Positions 1-8,335 of a stretch of DNA of 28,259 nt are shown piece by piece (position 1 is the stretch's first letter; every line of letters starts with the position of its first letter). This DNA is from Thermodesulfobacteriota bacterium (GTDB lineage Bacteria > Desulfobacterota > QYQD01). The notes below the pieces were generated by a model. That model worked only from the letters and a program-made list of their open reading frames with translations. It searched no databases and was not told the origin of the DNA. The stretch is from assembly GCA_030017815.1 (NCBI GenBank), contig JASEGX010000002.1, positions 1-28,259 on the forward strand, read 5' to 3'. The translations under genes were made by a program, and so were the position numbers.

Positions 1-21
1 CCTAAAGATTATCTTTTCGCT

Positions 22-62
22 AAAAACCGGGGTTGTAGAAATTTACAGCCCCGGTTTTTTTT
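22..62 (+). terminator. Rho-independent terminator of an upstream gene
   Basis: A GC-rich inverted repeat (CCGGGGTTGTA at 28-38 against TTACAGCCCCGG at 43-54, with G-T pairs) is flanked by an A-run and followed by a run of eight T. This is a textbook intrinsic terminator reading rightward. It probably ends a gene lying before base 1. Only about 35 bases separate it from rex, so rex either has a very compact promoter here or is reached by read-through. Confidence 0.8.
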
Positions 63-96
63 CTAATAAAATAATGCCTTGGAGTTACACTCGCGC

Positions 97-729
97 ATGA
101 AATATATAAAGATTCCACCCGCCACTATTTACAGACTGTCCAGGTACAGCCGGAAATTAAGCCTATTGTCAAAAGAGGGACTGGAGGTCGTATCATCAGA
201 GAAACTGGCCGCCGAGTGCGGTGTTAACTCGGCTCAGTTGCGTAAAGATCTGGCATACTTTGGTGAGTTTGGTGTAAGAGGAGTAGGTTATTATACAGGG
301 CATTTATTACAGCATATAAAAAACATCCTGGGTCTGGAAAAAGAATGGCGGCTTGGCCTTTTTGGCGTGGGAAATCTAGGCCAGGCATTGCTCCACTATC
401 CAAATTTTATTAACCAGGGATACCGGTTCGTTGCTGCTTTTGACGTCGATCCTGGCAAGATAGGACAGACGTTAGGGTCTGGATTAGATATCTCGGATAT
501 GAAAGATATTGCCGAAGTCGTGAGCCGAGAACCTTTTGGGATCGGTGTTATAACTACGCCGGCCGGCTGGGCGCAACAAGTCGTTGAACTGGCTATTGAG
601 GCCGGGGTAAAAGGAATTTTAAACTTTGCCCCCGTTATCCTCCGGGTACCTGGAGATGTTGTTGTTGAATATGTTGATTTTACTTTAAGATTAGACTCAT
701 TATCTTATTATCTATCCAACAGGAGCTAA
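97..729 (+). CDS. rex: Redox-sensing transcriptional repressor Rex
   Basis: Rex is a homodimeric repressor that senses the NADH/NAD+ ratio and releases operators of fermentative and respiratory genes when NADH rises. The 210-residue product has the usual length. Its N-terminal winged helix begins KIPPATIYRLSRYSRKL, the Rossmann fold carries GVGNLGQALL and a downstream acidic strand (AAFDVD), and the typical NFAP motif is near the C-terminus. I chose the ATG at 97 because it has GGAG at 81-84 and begins like other Rex proteins; a TTG at 79 would add six residues. Its 3' end overlaps the convergent uvrA by 18 bases and no terminator separates them. Family assignment is secure; the regulon is unknown, though the Rnf operon in this window is a plausible target by analogy with other anaerobes. 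Confidence 0.93.
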   Translation: MKYIKIPPATIYRLSRYSRKLSLLSKEGLEVVSSEKLAAECGVNSAQLRKDLAYFGEFGVRGVGYYTGHLLQHIKNILGLEKEWRLGLFGVGNLGQALLHYPNFINQGYRFVAAFDVDPGKIGQTLGSGLDISDMKDIAEVVSREPFGIGVITTPAGWAQQVVELAIEAGVKGILNFAPVILRVPGDVVVEYVDFTLRLDSLSYYLSNRS

Positions 730-3537
730 CACCTTTCGTAAAAACTGACCGGTATATGACCGATTCAGGCGGGAAATCTCTTCCGGAGTACCAGAGCCTA
801 CCACCCAGCCGCCTTCGTCACCTCCTTCCGGTCCCAGATCAATGATATAATCAGCCGTCTTGATCACGTCCATATTGTGCTCAATAATAACCACCGTATT
901 ACCCGCTTCGACTAATTTATTAAGCACCTCAAGCAGCTTGTGTACGTCTGCCGGATGTAATCCGGTTGTAGGTTCGTCCAGGATATAAAGGGTCCGTCCG
1001 GTACCACGTCTTGATAGTTCCCTGGCCAACTTGACCCGCTGGGCCTCACCACCAGAAAGTGTGGTTGCTGACTGCCCAAGGTGAACATAGCCTAAGCCAA
1101 CTTCACGTAAGAGTTTTAACTTGTCCCTTACATTCGGTATGTTCTGAAAAAATTGATAGGCTTCGTCCACGGTCATGTCCAAGACATCGGCTATGGTTTT
1201 GTCTTTGTATCTTATCTCCAGGGTCTCCCGGTTATAACGCTTACCGCGGCAACTCTCACAGGTCACATACACATCCGGCAAAAAATGCATCTCTATTTTA
1301 ATCAGGCCGTCACCGTCACAGGCCTCACAGCGGCCGCCTTTAACGTTAAAACTGAACCTCCCGGCCTTATAGCCCCGTGCCCTGGCCTCTGGCGTACGGG
1401 CAAAAAGATCACGTATCGGCGCAAAAAGTCCGGTGTAAGTAGCCGGATTGGAACGCGGAGTACGCCCAATAGGACTTTGATCCAGGTCGATAACCTTGTC
1501 TATAAACTGTAATCCGTCAATCCTTTCTACACGTCCCGCTCTTTCCTTTGAATGGTACAACCTCTGCGCCAGTGCCTTGTACAAAGTATCGATAACCAGG
1601 GTGGACTTTCCTGAGCCGGATACGCCGGTGACACACACCATCTGCCACAGGGGAATTTTTACCGTAATATTTTTCAAGTTATTTTGAGAAGCCCCTACCG
1701 CCGTAATATACCCATGCGCCAAGGTACGCCTCTTGCCCGGTATGGGAATGGCTCGCCGGCCGGATAAATACTGTCCGGTAAGGGAGGCCCCGGCATGTAG
1801 CAGTTCTGCCGGCGTCCCGGCAAAAACCACTTCGCCGCCTTGCTGGCCTGCGCCCGGCCCCATGTCGATAACATGGTCGGCAGAGCAAATTGTTTCAGTA
1901 TCGTGCTCAACCACAAGTACCGTATTGCCCGTATCCCGCAGTCTTTTCAATGTAGCCAGAAGCCGGGCGTGATCGCGCTGATGCAGGCCGATACTCGGCT
2001 CGTCCAGTACGTAAAGGACTCCCACCATCTGCGAACCGATTTGTGTGGCCAGACGGATGCGCTGGCCTTCGCCGCCGGACAAAGTAGCCGATGCCCGGTT
2101 TAAGGTCAGGTAATCCAGCCCTACCTCTTTAAGAAAAGACAGGCGACTATTTATCTCTCTTAATATGCGCCTGGCAATCCCGAATTCCTTTTCCGTAAGC
2201 GGCAGACGTTCGAATATCTGTATAGCTGTTTTAATGTCCAGATTCACCATCTGATCTATGGCCCAAGGACCAACCCGTACCGAAAGGGCCTCTTTCCGGA
2301 GCCTGGCTCCCTTACAAGCCGGGCAGGGTTGTTCATTCCTGTATTGCTCAATCTCCCCCCGGGCTGACCGGGAGGACGTCTCACGGTAACGACGTTCAAG
2401 CTGCGGAATTATCCCTTCGAACGATTGTCTGTAGAAATGGCGGCGGCTGTCCTTATCATAAGAGAATGATATCTCCTCCCCATTAGAGCCATAAAGTAAG
2501 ACTTTTTTGGCTTGGTCTGGAAGGGTCTTGAAAGGGGTGTGGATGTCAAAGTGATAATGTCCGGACACTGATTCCAGTATTTGTATAAAATGAACGCCGT
2601 GCCGGTGCGCCCAGGGGGCGATGGCGCCTTCACGGAGCGACAGATTGGGGTTGGGAATAATCAAATCGGGATCGAAAAATTGACGGGCGCCCAGTCCGTC
2701 ACAGGCCGGACAGGCCCCGCGGGGATTGTTAAAAGAAAAAAGCTGTGGGGTCAGTTCCGGCAGACTGATCCCGCAATAGATGCAGGCCTGTTTCTGGCTG
2801 AAAAATATTTCCTCCTCTTCGTTCACCTGCACCAGGGCTATACCCTCGGATAGTATGGTGGCAAGGTTGAGAGAATCGGCCAGCCTTCTCTCGAGGCCCG
2901 GCCGGATAACAAGACGATCAATTACCGCCTCAATAGTATGCCGCTTATGCCTATCAAGGATTGGGCTTTCTTCTAGACTTAAAATCCGGCCATCGACCCT
3001 GGCCCGGACAAAGCCCTCTTTTCTGAGCCGCTGCCAGACGTTTTGATGTTCTCCCTTTTTCTGTACTACTATCGGGGCCATGATTATTATCCGGCTTCCT
3101 TTTGTTAGCCGCATAATGGAATCAACCATTTGATCAATGGTCTGAGTTTGGATCTCGCGGCCGCACTGGTAACAAAAAGGCCGGCCAATGCGGGCAAAAA
3201 GTAGCCGCAAATAGTCATAAATTTCCGTTACTGTGCCTACTGTAGAACGGGGGTTTTTACTGATTGTCTTTTGTTCAATGGCAATAGCCGGAGAAAGGCC
3301 CTCAATGGATTCGACATCCGGTTTCTCCATCTGCTCCAGAAATTGCCGGGCATAAGCCGACAGGGATTCCACATAACGACGTTGCCCTTCGGCGTAGATG
3401 GTATCAAAGGCCAGGGTGGACTTACCGGAACCACTTAAGCCCGTTATAACGGTGAGCTTATCGCGGGGGATGGTAACGTCTATATTCTTGAGATTATGTT
3501 GCCTAGCGCCCTTTATGACTATATTCTCAGAAGCCAT
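712..3537 (-). CDS. uvrA: Excinuclease ABC subunit A
   Basis: UvrA is the damage-recognition ATPase of nucleotide excision repair; it scans DNA as a dimer and loads UvrB. The 941-residue protein is full length. It has two ABC ATPase modules with Walker A motifs GLSGSGKST (about residue 33) and GVSGSGKST (about residue 638) and two LSGGE signatures. It also has zinc-binding cysteine pairs, for example CIYC and CPAC in the first module and CEAC and CESC in the second. Both modules end in DEPS/DEPTTGLH Walker B regions. It starts at ATG 3537, seven bases after the pdxA stop, so the two genes are probably co-transcribed leftward. The 3' end overlaps rex tail to tail. No anomalies seen. Confidence 0.97.
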   Translation of the reverse strand: MASENIVIKGARQHNLKNIDVTIPRDKLTVITGLSGSGKSTLAFDTIYAEGQRRYVESLSAYARQFLEQMEKPDVESIEGLSPAIAIEQKTISKNPRSTVGTVTEIYDYLRLLFARIGRPFCYQCGREIQTQTIDQMVDSIMRLTKGSRIIIMAPIVVQKKGEHQNVWQRLRKEGFVRARVDGRILSLEESPILDRHKRHTIEAVIDRLVIRPGLERRLADSLNLATILSEGIALVQVNEEEEIFFSQKQACIYCGISLPELTPQLFSFNNPRGACPACDGLGARQFFDPDLIIPNPNLSLREGAIAPWAHRHGVHFIQILESVSGHYHFDIHTPFKTLPDQAKKVLLYGSNGEEISFSYDKDSRRHFYRQSFEGIIPQLERRYRETSSRSARGEIEQYRNEQPCPACKGARLRKEALSVRVGPWAIDQMVNLDIKTAIQIFERLPLTEKEFGIARRILREINSRLSFLKEVGLDYLTLNRASATLSGGEGQRIRLATQIGSQMVGVLYVLDEPSIGLHQRDHARLLATLKRLRDTGNTVLVVEHDTETICSADHVIDMGPGAGQQGGEVVFAGTPAELLHAGASLTGQYLSGRRAIPIPGKRRTLAHGYITAVGASQNNLKNITVKIPLWQMVCVTGVSGSGKSTLVIDTLYKALAQRLYHSKERAGRVERIDGLQFIDKVIDLDQSPIGRTPRSNPATYTGLFAPIRDLFARTPEARARGYKAGRFSFNVKGGRCEACDGDGLIKIEMHFLPDVYVTCESCRGKRYNRETLEIRYKDKTIADVLDMTVDEAYQFFQNIPNVRDKLKLLREVGLGYVHLGQSATTLSGGEAQRVKLARELSRRGTGRTLYILDEPTTGLHPADVHKLLEVLNKLVEAGNTVVIIEHNMDVIKTADYIIDLGPEGGDEGGWVVGSGTPEEISRLNRSYTGQFLRKVLAPVG

Positions 3538-3543
3538 TTATCC

Positions 3544-4578
3544 TCAGACACCATGTCCCTTCCGATGCGTAGCCATATAGGCGGCTAACCTGAGCGCGGC
3601 CAGGAGGCTGGATGGATCGGCCTTTCCACGGCCCGCCAGGTCATAAGCCGTTCCGTGATCTACAGAAGTACGAATAATGGGCAACCCTAAGGTTATGTTT
3701 ACGCCGTCTTTGAAATGCAATAGTTTTAAAGGGATAAGGGCCTGATCATGATACATGGCGATGACCGCGTCGAACTCTCCCTGACTGGCCCTATAAAATA
3801 CAGTGTCAGCCGGAAACGGCCCTCCGGCATCTATCCCCAACCCTTTAGCGGTATCAATAGCAGGGGCGATTATTTTGACCTCCTCATCCCCAAAGAGACC
3901 CCCCTCTCCGGCATGAGGATTCAAGGCCGAAATGGCAAGCCGGGGTTGTTCCAGATCAAAATACCGGCGCAATGCCGAATCAGTAACTATCAGGTTTTCC
4001 AGAATCTTTTCCCGGGTCAACCGGGCCGCCACGTCCCGAAGGGGCAGATGGATGGTCACCGGCACTACTTTTAACCTGTCGCCCGCCAGCATCATGGCAT
4101 ACTGCCTCGCGCCTGTTTTCTCCGCCAGGAGCTCTGTATGGCCCGGATACTCATACCCCGCCATGTGCATGGCCTCTTTATTAATCGGGGCGGTGGTTAT
4201 AGCCTGGACGCGGCCGGAGAGGGCCAGCTCAATAGCCCGCAGGATGTAATTAACCATAACGGCGCCCGTCTGGGCAGTCGGCCGGCCATAAACACACTGT
4301 GCGGGATTCAGATCAGAAACTGGAAGGAGAAAGATTTTTTCAGGTCGATCGCCCTGTCGAAATGAGCGCCCGATTTGCTCAATATCGGCCTCCTTTATTA
4401 CGCTTATGTCTAAAGAGACGCCTGTGGTCTTAATCGCTCGTTCCATGATAGCCCGATCCCCCACCACAACAGGCCGGCAGTGGCCATATACCTTATGTTC
4501 AGCCAGAGAACAGGCAATAATTTCCGGACCGACCCCCACCGGACAACCCATAGTCAAGGCAATAACAGGTAGCGTCAG
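3544..4578 (-). CDS. pdxA: 4-hydroxythreonine-4-phosphate dehydrogenase PdxA, likely CTG start
   Basis: PdxA oxidises 4-phosphohydroxy-threonine in DXP-dependent pyridoxal phosphate synthesis. The three metal-binding histidines are visible in PGHTE, NPHAGEGG and MYHDQ, and the C-terminal segment GVNITLGLPIIRTSVDHGTA is typical. In-frame candidates for the start are ATG 4551, TTG 4557 and CTG 4578. The family normally begins with a short strand before TMGDPAGIGPE. Only the CTG includes that strand (LTLPVIALTMG), and it lies 8 bases after AAGGAG (complement of 4587-4592), while a TAA stop lies five codons upstream. I therefore annotate CTG 4578, giving 344 residues. The normally conserved Asp of TMGDP is Cys here (TMGCPVGVGPE), so a PdxA paralogue with altered substrate is possible. 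It lies upstream of uvrA in a likely operon. Confidence 0.88.
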   Translation of the reverse strand: MTLPVIALTMGCPVGVGPEIIACSLAEHKVYGHCRPVVVGDRAIMERAIKTTGVSLDISVIKEADIEQIGRSFRQGDRPEKIFLLPVSDLNPAQCVYGRPTAQTGAVMVNYILRAIELALSGRVQAITTAPINKEAMHMAGYEYPGHTELLAEKTGARQYAMMLAGDRLKVVPVTIHLPLRDVAARLTREKILENLIVTDSALRRYFDLEQPRLAISALNPHAGEGGLFGDEEVKIIAPAIDTAKGLGIDAGGPFPADTVFYRASQGEFDAVIAMYHDQALIPLKLLHFKDGVNITLGLPIIRTSVDHGTAYDLAGRGKADPSSLLAALRLAAYMATHRKGHGV

Positions 4579-4610
4579 CTTCTCAACTCCTTAATGGTTT
4601 TTAAAATATC

Positions 4611-4639
4611 AATTTAAAAAATCAGATGCTTAATGTCAA
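4611..4639 (-). promoter_or_regulatory. Candidate sigma70 promoter for pdxA-uvrA
   Basis: On the minus strand a perfect -35 box TTGACA (4639-4634) is followed after 17 bases by TAAATT (4616-4611), four of six matches to TATAAT. The expected start is a short distance before the pdxA Shine-Dalgarno. A second TTGACA lies farther out at 4661-4656. This is a consensus match only. Confidence 0.5.
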
Positions 4640-4678
4640 TGTCCGTTTCTCCTCTTGTCAAGCCCTATAAAGCATAAG

Positions 4679-4707
4679 TTGACAACCGTTCGTCTTTGTT
4701 CTAACTT
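4679..4707 (+). promoter_or_regulatory. Candidate sigma70 promoter for hpt
   Basis: A perfect TTGACA (4679-4684) is followed by a 17-base spacer and TAACTT (4702-4707), which keeps the most conserved -10 positions 1, 2 and 6. It lies about 37 bases before the hpt start and is divergent from the pdxA promoter. Consensus match only. Confidence 0.45.
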
Positions 4708-4743
4708 GAACGTCTGAATTTGGTCTATAGAAAGGGAGATCAC

Positions 4744-5265
4744 ATGTGTGAGAAGAAGCTCGTGTTCCCCCGGGATGTAATTCAGAAGAGGATCAAGGAG
4801 TTAGGGAAAGAAATCTCCGGGGACTACGCCGGCCGTGAACTGGTATTAATCGGTGTATTAAACGGCGCTTTTGTTTTTATGGCTGACTTGATGCGTTCCC
4901 TGGATATCCCGGTTCAGGTTGACTTTGTACGTTTGGCCAGTTATGGCTCCAAAACAGAATCCACCGGCGAGGTCAGGTTCACCAAAGATATCGAGATGCC
5001 TATTACCGATAAAAATGTCCTGGTGGTGGAAGACATTATAGATACCGGTCATACGCTGAGTTATTTTAACGACATAATAGCCCTTCATAAACCGCGTTCT
5101 ATTAAGGTTTGCGCCCTCATAAGTAAGACCGGTCGACGAAAAACACCCATTGTTATAGACTACGCGGGCTTTGAACTGGAAAGAGGTTTTCTGGTAGGGT
5201 ATGGCCTGGATTACAACGAGAATTATCGTCACCTGCCAGATATTTGTTCCATTACTGTATCCTAG
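4744..5265 (+). CDS. hpt: Hypoxanthine phosphoribosyltransferase
   Basis: This enzyme salvages hypoxanthine or guanine with PRPP to form IMP or GMP. The 173-residue product has the flexible-loop region LASYGSKTESTGEV, the PRPP-binding signature VLVVEDIIDTGHTL with its adjacent acidic pair, and the C-terminal segment LVGYGLDYNENYRHLPDI, all typical of the family. I chose ATG 4744, which follows AAGGGAG at 4732-4738; a TTG at 4720 would add eight residues of poor similarity. It stands alone, divergent from pdxA. Its TAG stop at 5263-5265 lies inside the left terminal repeat of the palindromic element that begins at 5261, so insertion may have trimmed or replaced the last residues of the protein. 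Confidence 0.93.
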   Translation: MCEKKLVFPRDVIQKRIKELGKEISGDYAGRELVLIGVLNGAFVFMADLMRSLDIPVQVDFVRLASYGSKTESTGEVRFTKDIEMPITDKNVLVVEDIIDTGHTLSYFNDIIALHKPRSIKVCALISKTGRRKTPIVIDYAGFELERGFLVGYGLDYNENYRHLPDICSITVS

Positions 5266-5410
5266 TGTAGTGCGTCATAAGTCCCTTTACTTTGATTGTC
5301 ATTCCGGGCTTGACCCGGAATCTAGTTTTTTTGCCTTTCTGGATTCCTGCTTTCGCAGGAATGACAACTCTAAGATCATTGTAAAGATGCGTTAGAGACA
5401 CTACACTAGG
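5261..5410. mobile_element. MITE-like palindromic element with CCTAGTGTAGTG ends
   Basis: A 150-base element bounded by 12-base perfect terminal inverted repeats, CCTAGTGTAGTG (5261-5272) and CACTACACTAGG (5399-5410). Inside are two smaller palindromic blocks, one around CCGGGCTTGACCCGG and one around ATTCCTGCTTTCGCAGGAAT. It encodes no plausible protein. The interior resembles the interiors of the elements at 9758, 11824, 17600 and 19276, but the ends differ. The gap up to 5508 contains nothing else that I can recognise except, presumably, the promoter of the next operon. Confidence 0.7.
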
Positions 5411-5508
5411 AGCCCTCCGGATCAGACCGGATAGATGAAAAGCTGTTGCAATTCACTATGCTATTAGTTAAATTTTCCCAAAACACACCTGATTCTGCCT
5501 CATAACTT

Positions 5509-6078
5509 ATGAGAAAAACAGTTCATCATAATTGGTGCCGCTTTCTTGTTATTTTTGTGGCCCTATCCGTGTTTCTTACGCCATCTCTGGAGGCCAAGGG
5601 TATAAAGTTAACAGATGTCATCGTAAACAACTCCAGCAATGACCTGTTGGCCTATTTTAACGTTCGAAACTGCTTCGATAGCGACACCAGTAAGGCCCTT
5701 ATGAACGGCCTTACGATAAGGCTTACCTTGAATATCCGTCTTTACCAGGTCTATCATCTCTGGCCGGACTCCCTCCTGGCCTCGCTGGATATGGAGCACA
5801 GTATTCGCTATGATGCCCTGAAGGAGGAGTTCTTTGTTGATTTGGATGGTAAGAAGCTCAGATTTAGGGAAGCGGCAAAGGCCCAGCAGGCGGTAAGCGA
5901 AATAACCGGGGTACCGGTTATTGCCTTAAAGAAACTCACCCAAAACAATCTCTATCAGCTCCAGATAAAGGCCATCCTTGAGAAAGAGCCTACTTCCTCT
6001 GCATTTCATTATATCATCTCCTTGTTTTCTTTTTGGGATTCGGAGACAGATAATTATAGCGTAGAGTTTAAATACTGA
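5509..6078 (+). CDS. DUF4390 family exported protein
   Basis: A 189-residue protein with an N-terminal hydrophobic signal (LVIFVALSVFLTPSLEA, about residues 13-30), so it is probably exported or membrane-anchored. The remainder looks like a compact beta-rich domain of the DUF4390 type, beginning with IKLTDVIVNNSSNDLLAYF and ending in a short aromatic tail. Function is unknown. It ends only four bases before the NtrY-like kinase gene, and DUF4390 genes commonly precede such kinases in this phylum, so a role in signal perception with the kinase is a reasonable inference but unproven. No strong Shine-Dalgarno precedes the ATG. Confidence 0.8.
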   Translation: MRKTVHHNWCRFLVIFVALSVFLTPSLEAKGIKLTDVIVNNSSNDLLAYFNVRNCFDSDTSKALMNGLTIRLTLNIRLYQVYHLWPDSLLASLDMEHSIRYDALKEEFFVDLDGKKLRFREAAKAQQAVSEITGVPVIALKKLTQNNLYQLQIKAILEKEPTSSAFHYIISLFSFWDSETDNYSVEFKY

Positions 6079-6082
6079 AATA

Positions 6083-8314
6083 ATGACCGAAACACCGGAT
6101 ATTCAGAGCAAGGAAAGGAAAAGACAGAAACGGGAAAGACTTATTATTCTGATTACGCTGGTCTTGATTATCGGGCTGGCCTTTCTGGGTATCAAGGTCT
6201 TACATCTTTCTCCGTCTAAGGTTTTGGGCGGGAATATCCTCCTTTTTGCCCTCATAAACATCAACCTTATCCTCATTCTTCTCCTCATTTTTCTTGTTCT
6301 AAAAAATGTGGTTAAGCTCATCTTTGAGCGGCGTCACAATATACTAGGGGCTAAGCTGCGTACCAGGCTGGTTGTGGCTTTTGTTCTGTTTGCCCTGCTG
6401 CCAACCACTTTCCTCTTTTTTATTTCATTGCAGTTCATAAATACGAGCATTGATTATTGGTTTAACGTACGCGTAGAAAAGTCTCTCGAGGACTCTTTAG
6501 AGGTAGGGCGGACATTTTATAAAAAGGTCGAGGAAAATGTAATTACCCATGCCGACAGAATGAGCAGAGAAATCACCCGGTCTGGATTGATGTCTGAAGC
6601 GGACCGGGGCGAACTCACCCGGTATCTGCGCGCCGGGCCGGAAGAGTTTCACCTTGATACTGTGGAGGTCATTCTCCCTTCGTACGAAGAATTGGCCGGT
6701 TACCGGCGGCCGGGTGTGGGAATGTTTGAACTGGCACAAATCCCCTCAAAAACATTAAGACGCTGTCTCAATGGCGAAAAGGGTATTATCGATACTTTTA
6801 CCTCCGCCGATGGTGATTTAGTGAGGGGATTTTATCCTGTTTTTTCGTCTGCCGATGGGGATGATGTCATCGGCGTCCTGGCTGTTGGTATTTTTGTCCC
6901 GGCCGGTCTTACCGCCAAGATGAAGAATATAGCCGGGGGTATTGAAAATTATAAGCAGTTAAAGCTCCTTAAAAACCCGATCAGGGTCAGCTTAATTATT
7001 ATTCTTTTGATCATCAGTCTGATCATCGTTTTTTCCGCGACCTGGTTCGGCTTTTATCTGGCCAGAGGTATTACCGTCCCTATTCAGCATTTAGCCGAAG
7101 GGACGCGTCGCATTGCCGGAGGCGACCTTGATTTTACTATTGACGTCCGGTCAGAAGATGAGATCGGAACCCTGGTGCATTCTTTTAACAAGATGACTGC
7201 TGACCTCAAGAGAAGTCACTCCGAACTGGAAAGGGCCGGTGAAGAACTCCAGAAGAGTTATCTGGAGTTGGAACAGAGGAGGCGCTACACGGAGATAATC
7301 TTGAGGAATGTGGCAGCCGGTGTAGTTTCCATTGATAATGACGGACGCATCAGCACCATGAATAAATTTGCCGAAGAATTGTTTGGAATACGCCACGGAG
7401 ATGTTGTCGGCAAGACCTATCAGGAATTGGCTACTCCGGGGCAATTAGCTATAATTAATGCCCTGGTGGAGGAAGCCCGGCGGGCAAAGAAGGGTTCCGT
7501 ACAAAAGTCGGTTCGAATTACGGCCGGTAATAGGGGCCTGTCTCTTCTCGTTAATGCCACGCTTTTGAAAGATGACGCTGGGAATAATATTGGCATGGTC
7601 ATTGTCTTTGATGACTTGACTCAATTAGAAAAGGTCCAGCGGATGGCGGCCTGGCGTGAAGTGGCCAGGCGCATAGCGCATGAAGTAAAGAACCCTCTGA
7701 CGCCGATACAATTATCTGCCCAGAGATTGCGTAAGAGATATATTGAGAAGTTGGCCGATGACAGCAAGGTGTTCGATGACTGTACCAGAACCATCATTAA
7801 CCAGGTAGAGGAATTGAAACGACTGGTCAACGAATTTTCGCTTTTTGCCCGCTTGCCGGCGACCAATCCAGCCCTGAATAGCCTGGAAGGCGTTGTTGAG
7901 GAAAGCTTAACCCTATATCGGGATAGTCATAAAGATATCGATTTTGTCACCATGGTGCATCAACCTATTCCCCAATTCTACTTTGACCGCGAGCAGATCA
8001 AACGGGTCATGATCAATCTCTTTGATAATGCGCTTGCCGCTATGGAGGGTCATGGTAAAATTGAAACAGAGCTTTTTTATGACAGTTCTAATCCGCCTCT
8101 GGTAAGGATTGAAGTCAGTGATACCGGTAAGGGTATCGCCCCCGGAGACAGAGAGAGGCTGTTTGAACCTTATTTTTCAACTAAGAAAGGCGGGACGGGT
8201 CTGGGATTGAGTATTGTAAGCACTATCATCTCGGATCACAATGGTTATATAAGGGTGCAGGACAATGAACCCAAAGGGGCCAGGTTTGTTATCGAGCTCC
8301 CTTTGCTGGTATGA
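6083..8314 (+). CDS. ntrY: NtrY-like transmembrane sensor histidine kinase
   Basis: A 743-residue membrane kinase that probably phosphorylates the adjacent NtrX-like regulator. Order of parts: three hydrophobic segments in the first 115 residues, an extracytoplasmic sensor region of about 190 residues, a further membrane segment (about 303-328), a HAMP linker (GITVPIQHLAEGTRRIAGGD), a PAS domain (about 405-510), the HisKA box IAHEVKNPLTP with phospho-acceptor His533, and a catalytic ATPase domain. The latter shows an N box (NLFDNALAAME), a G1 box (DTGKGIAPGD) and a G2 box (GGTGLGLSIV). The ligand is not evident from sequence; NtrY relatives respond to nitrogen, oxygen or redox state. It is translationally close to DUF4390 upstream and ntrX downstream. 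Confidence 0.92.
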   Translation: MTETPDIQSKERKRQKRERLIILITLVLIIGLAFLGIKVLHLSPSKVLGGNILLFALININLILILLLIFLVLKNVVKLIFERRHNILGAKLRTRLVVAFVLFALLPTTFLFFISLQFINTSIDYWFNVRVEKSLEDSLEVGRTFYKKVEENVITHADRMSREITRSGLMSEADRGELTRYLRAGPEEFHLDTVEVILPSYEELAGYRRPGVGMFELAQIPSKTLRRCLNGEKGIIDTFTSADGDLVRGFYPVFSSADGDDVIGVLAVGIFVPAGLTAKMKNIAGGIENYKQLKLLKNPIRVSLIIILLIISLIIVFSATWFGFYLARGITVPIQHLAEGTRRIAGGDLDFTIDVRSEDEIGTLVHSFNKMTADLKRSHSELERAGEELQKSYLELEQRRRYTEIILRNVAAGVVSIDNDGRISTMNKFAEELFGIRHGDVVGKTYQELATPGQLAIINALVEEARRAKKGSVQKSVRITAGNRGLSLLVNATLLKDDAGNNIGMVIVFDDLTQLEKVQRMAAWREVARRIAHEVKNPLTPIQLSAQRLRKRYIEKLADDSKVFDDCTRTIINQVEELKRLVNEFSLFARLPATNPALNSLEGVVEESLTLYRDSHKDIDFVTMVHQPIPQFYFDREQIKRVMINLFDNALAAMEGHGKIETELFYDSSNPPLVRIEVSDTGKGIAPGDRERLFEPYFSTKKGGTGLGLSIVSTIISDHNGYIRVQDNEPKGARFVIELPLLV

Positions 8315-8335
8315 AAGGACGTATGGGTTCGGGAT

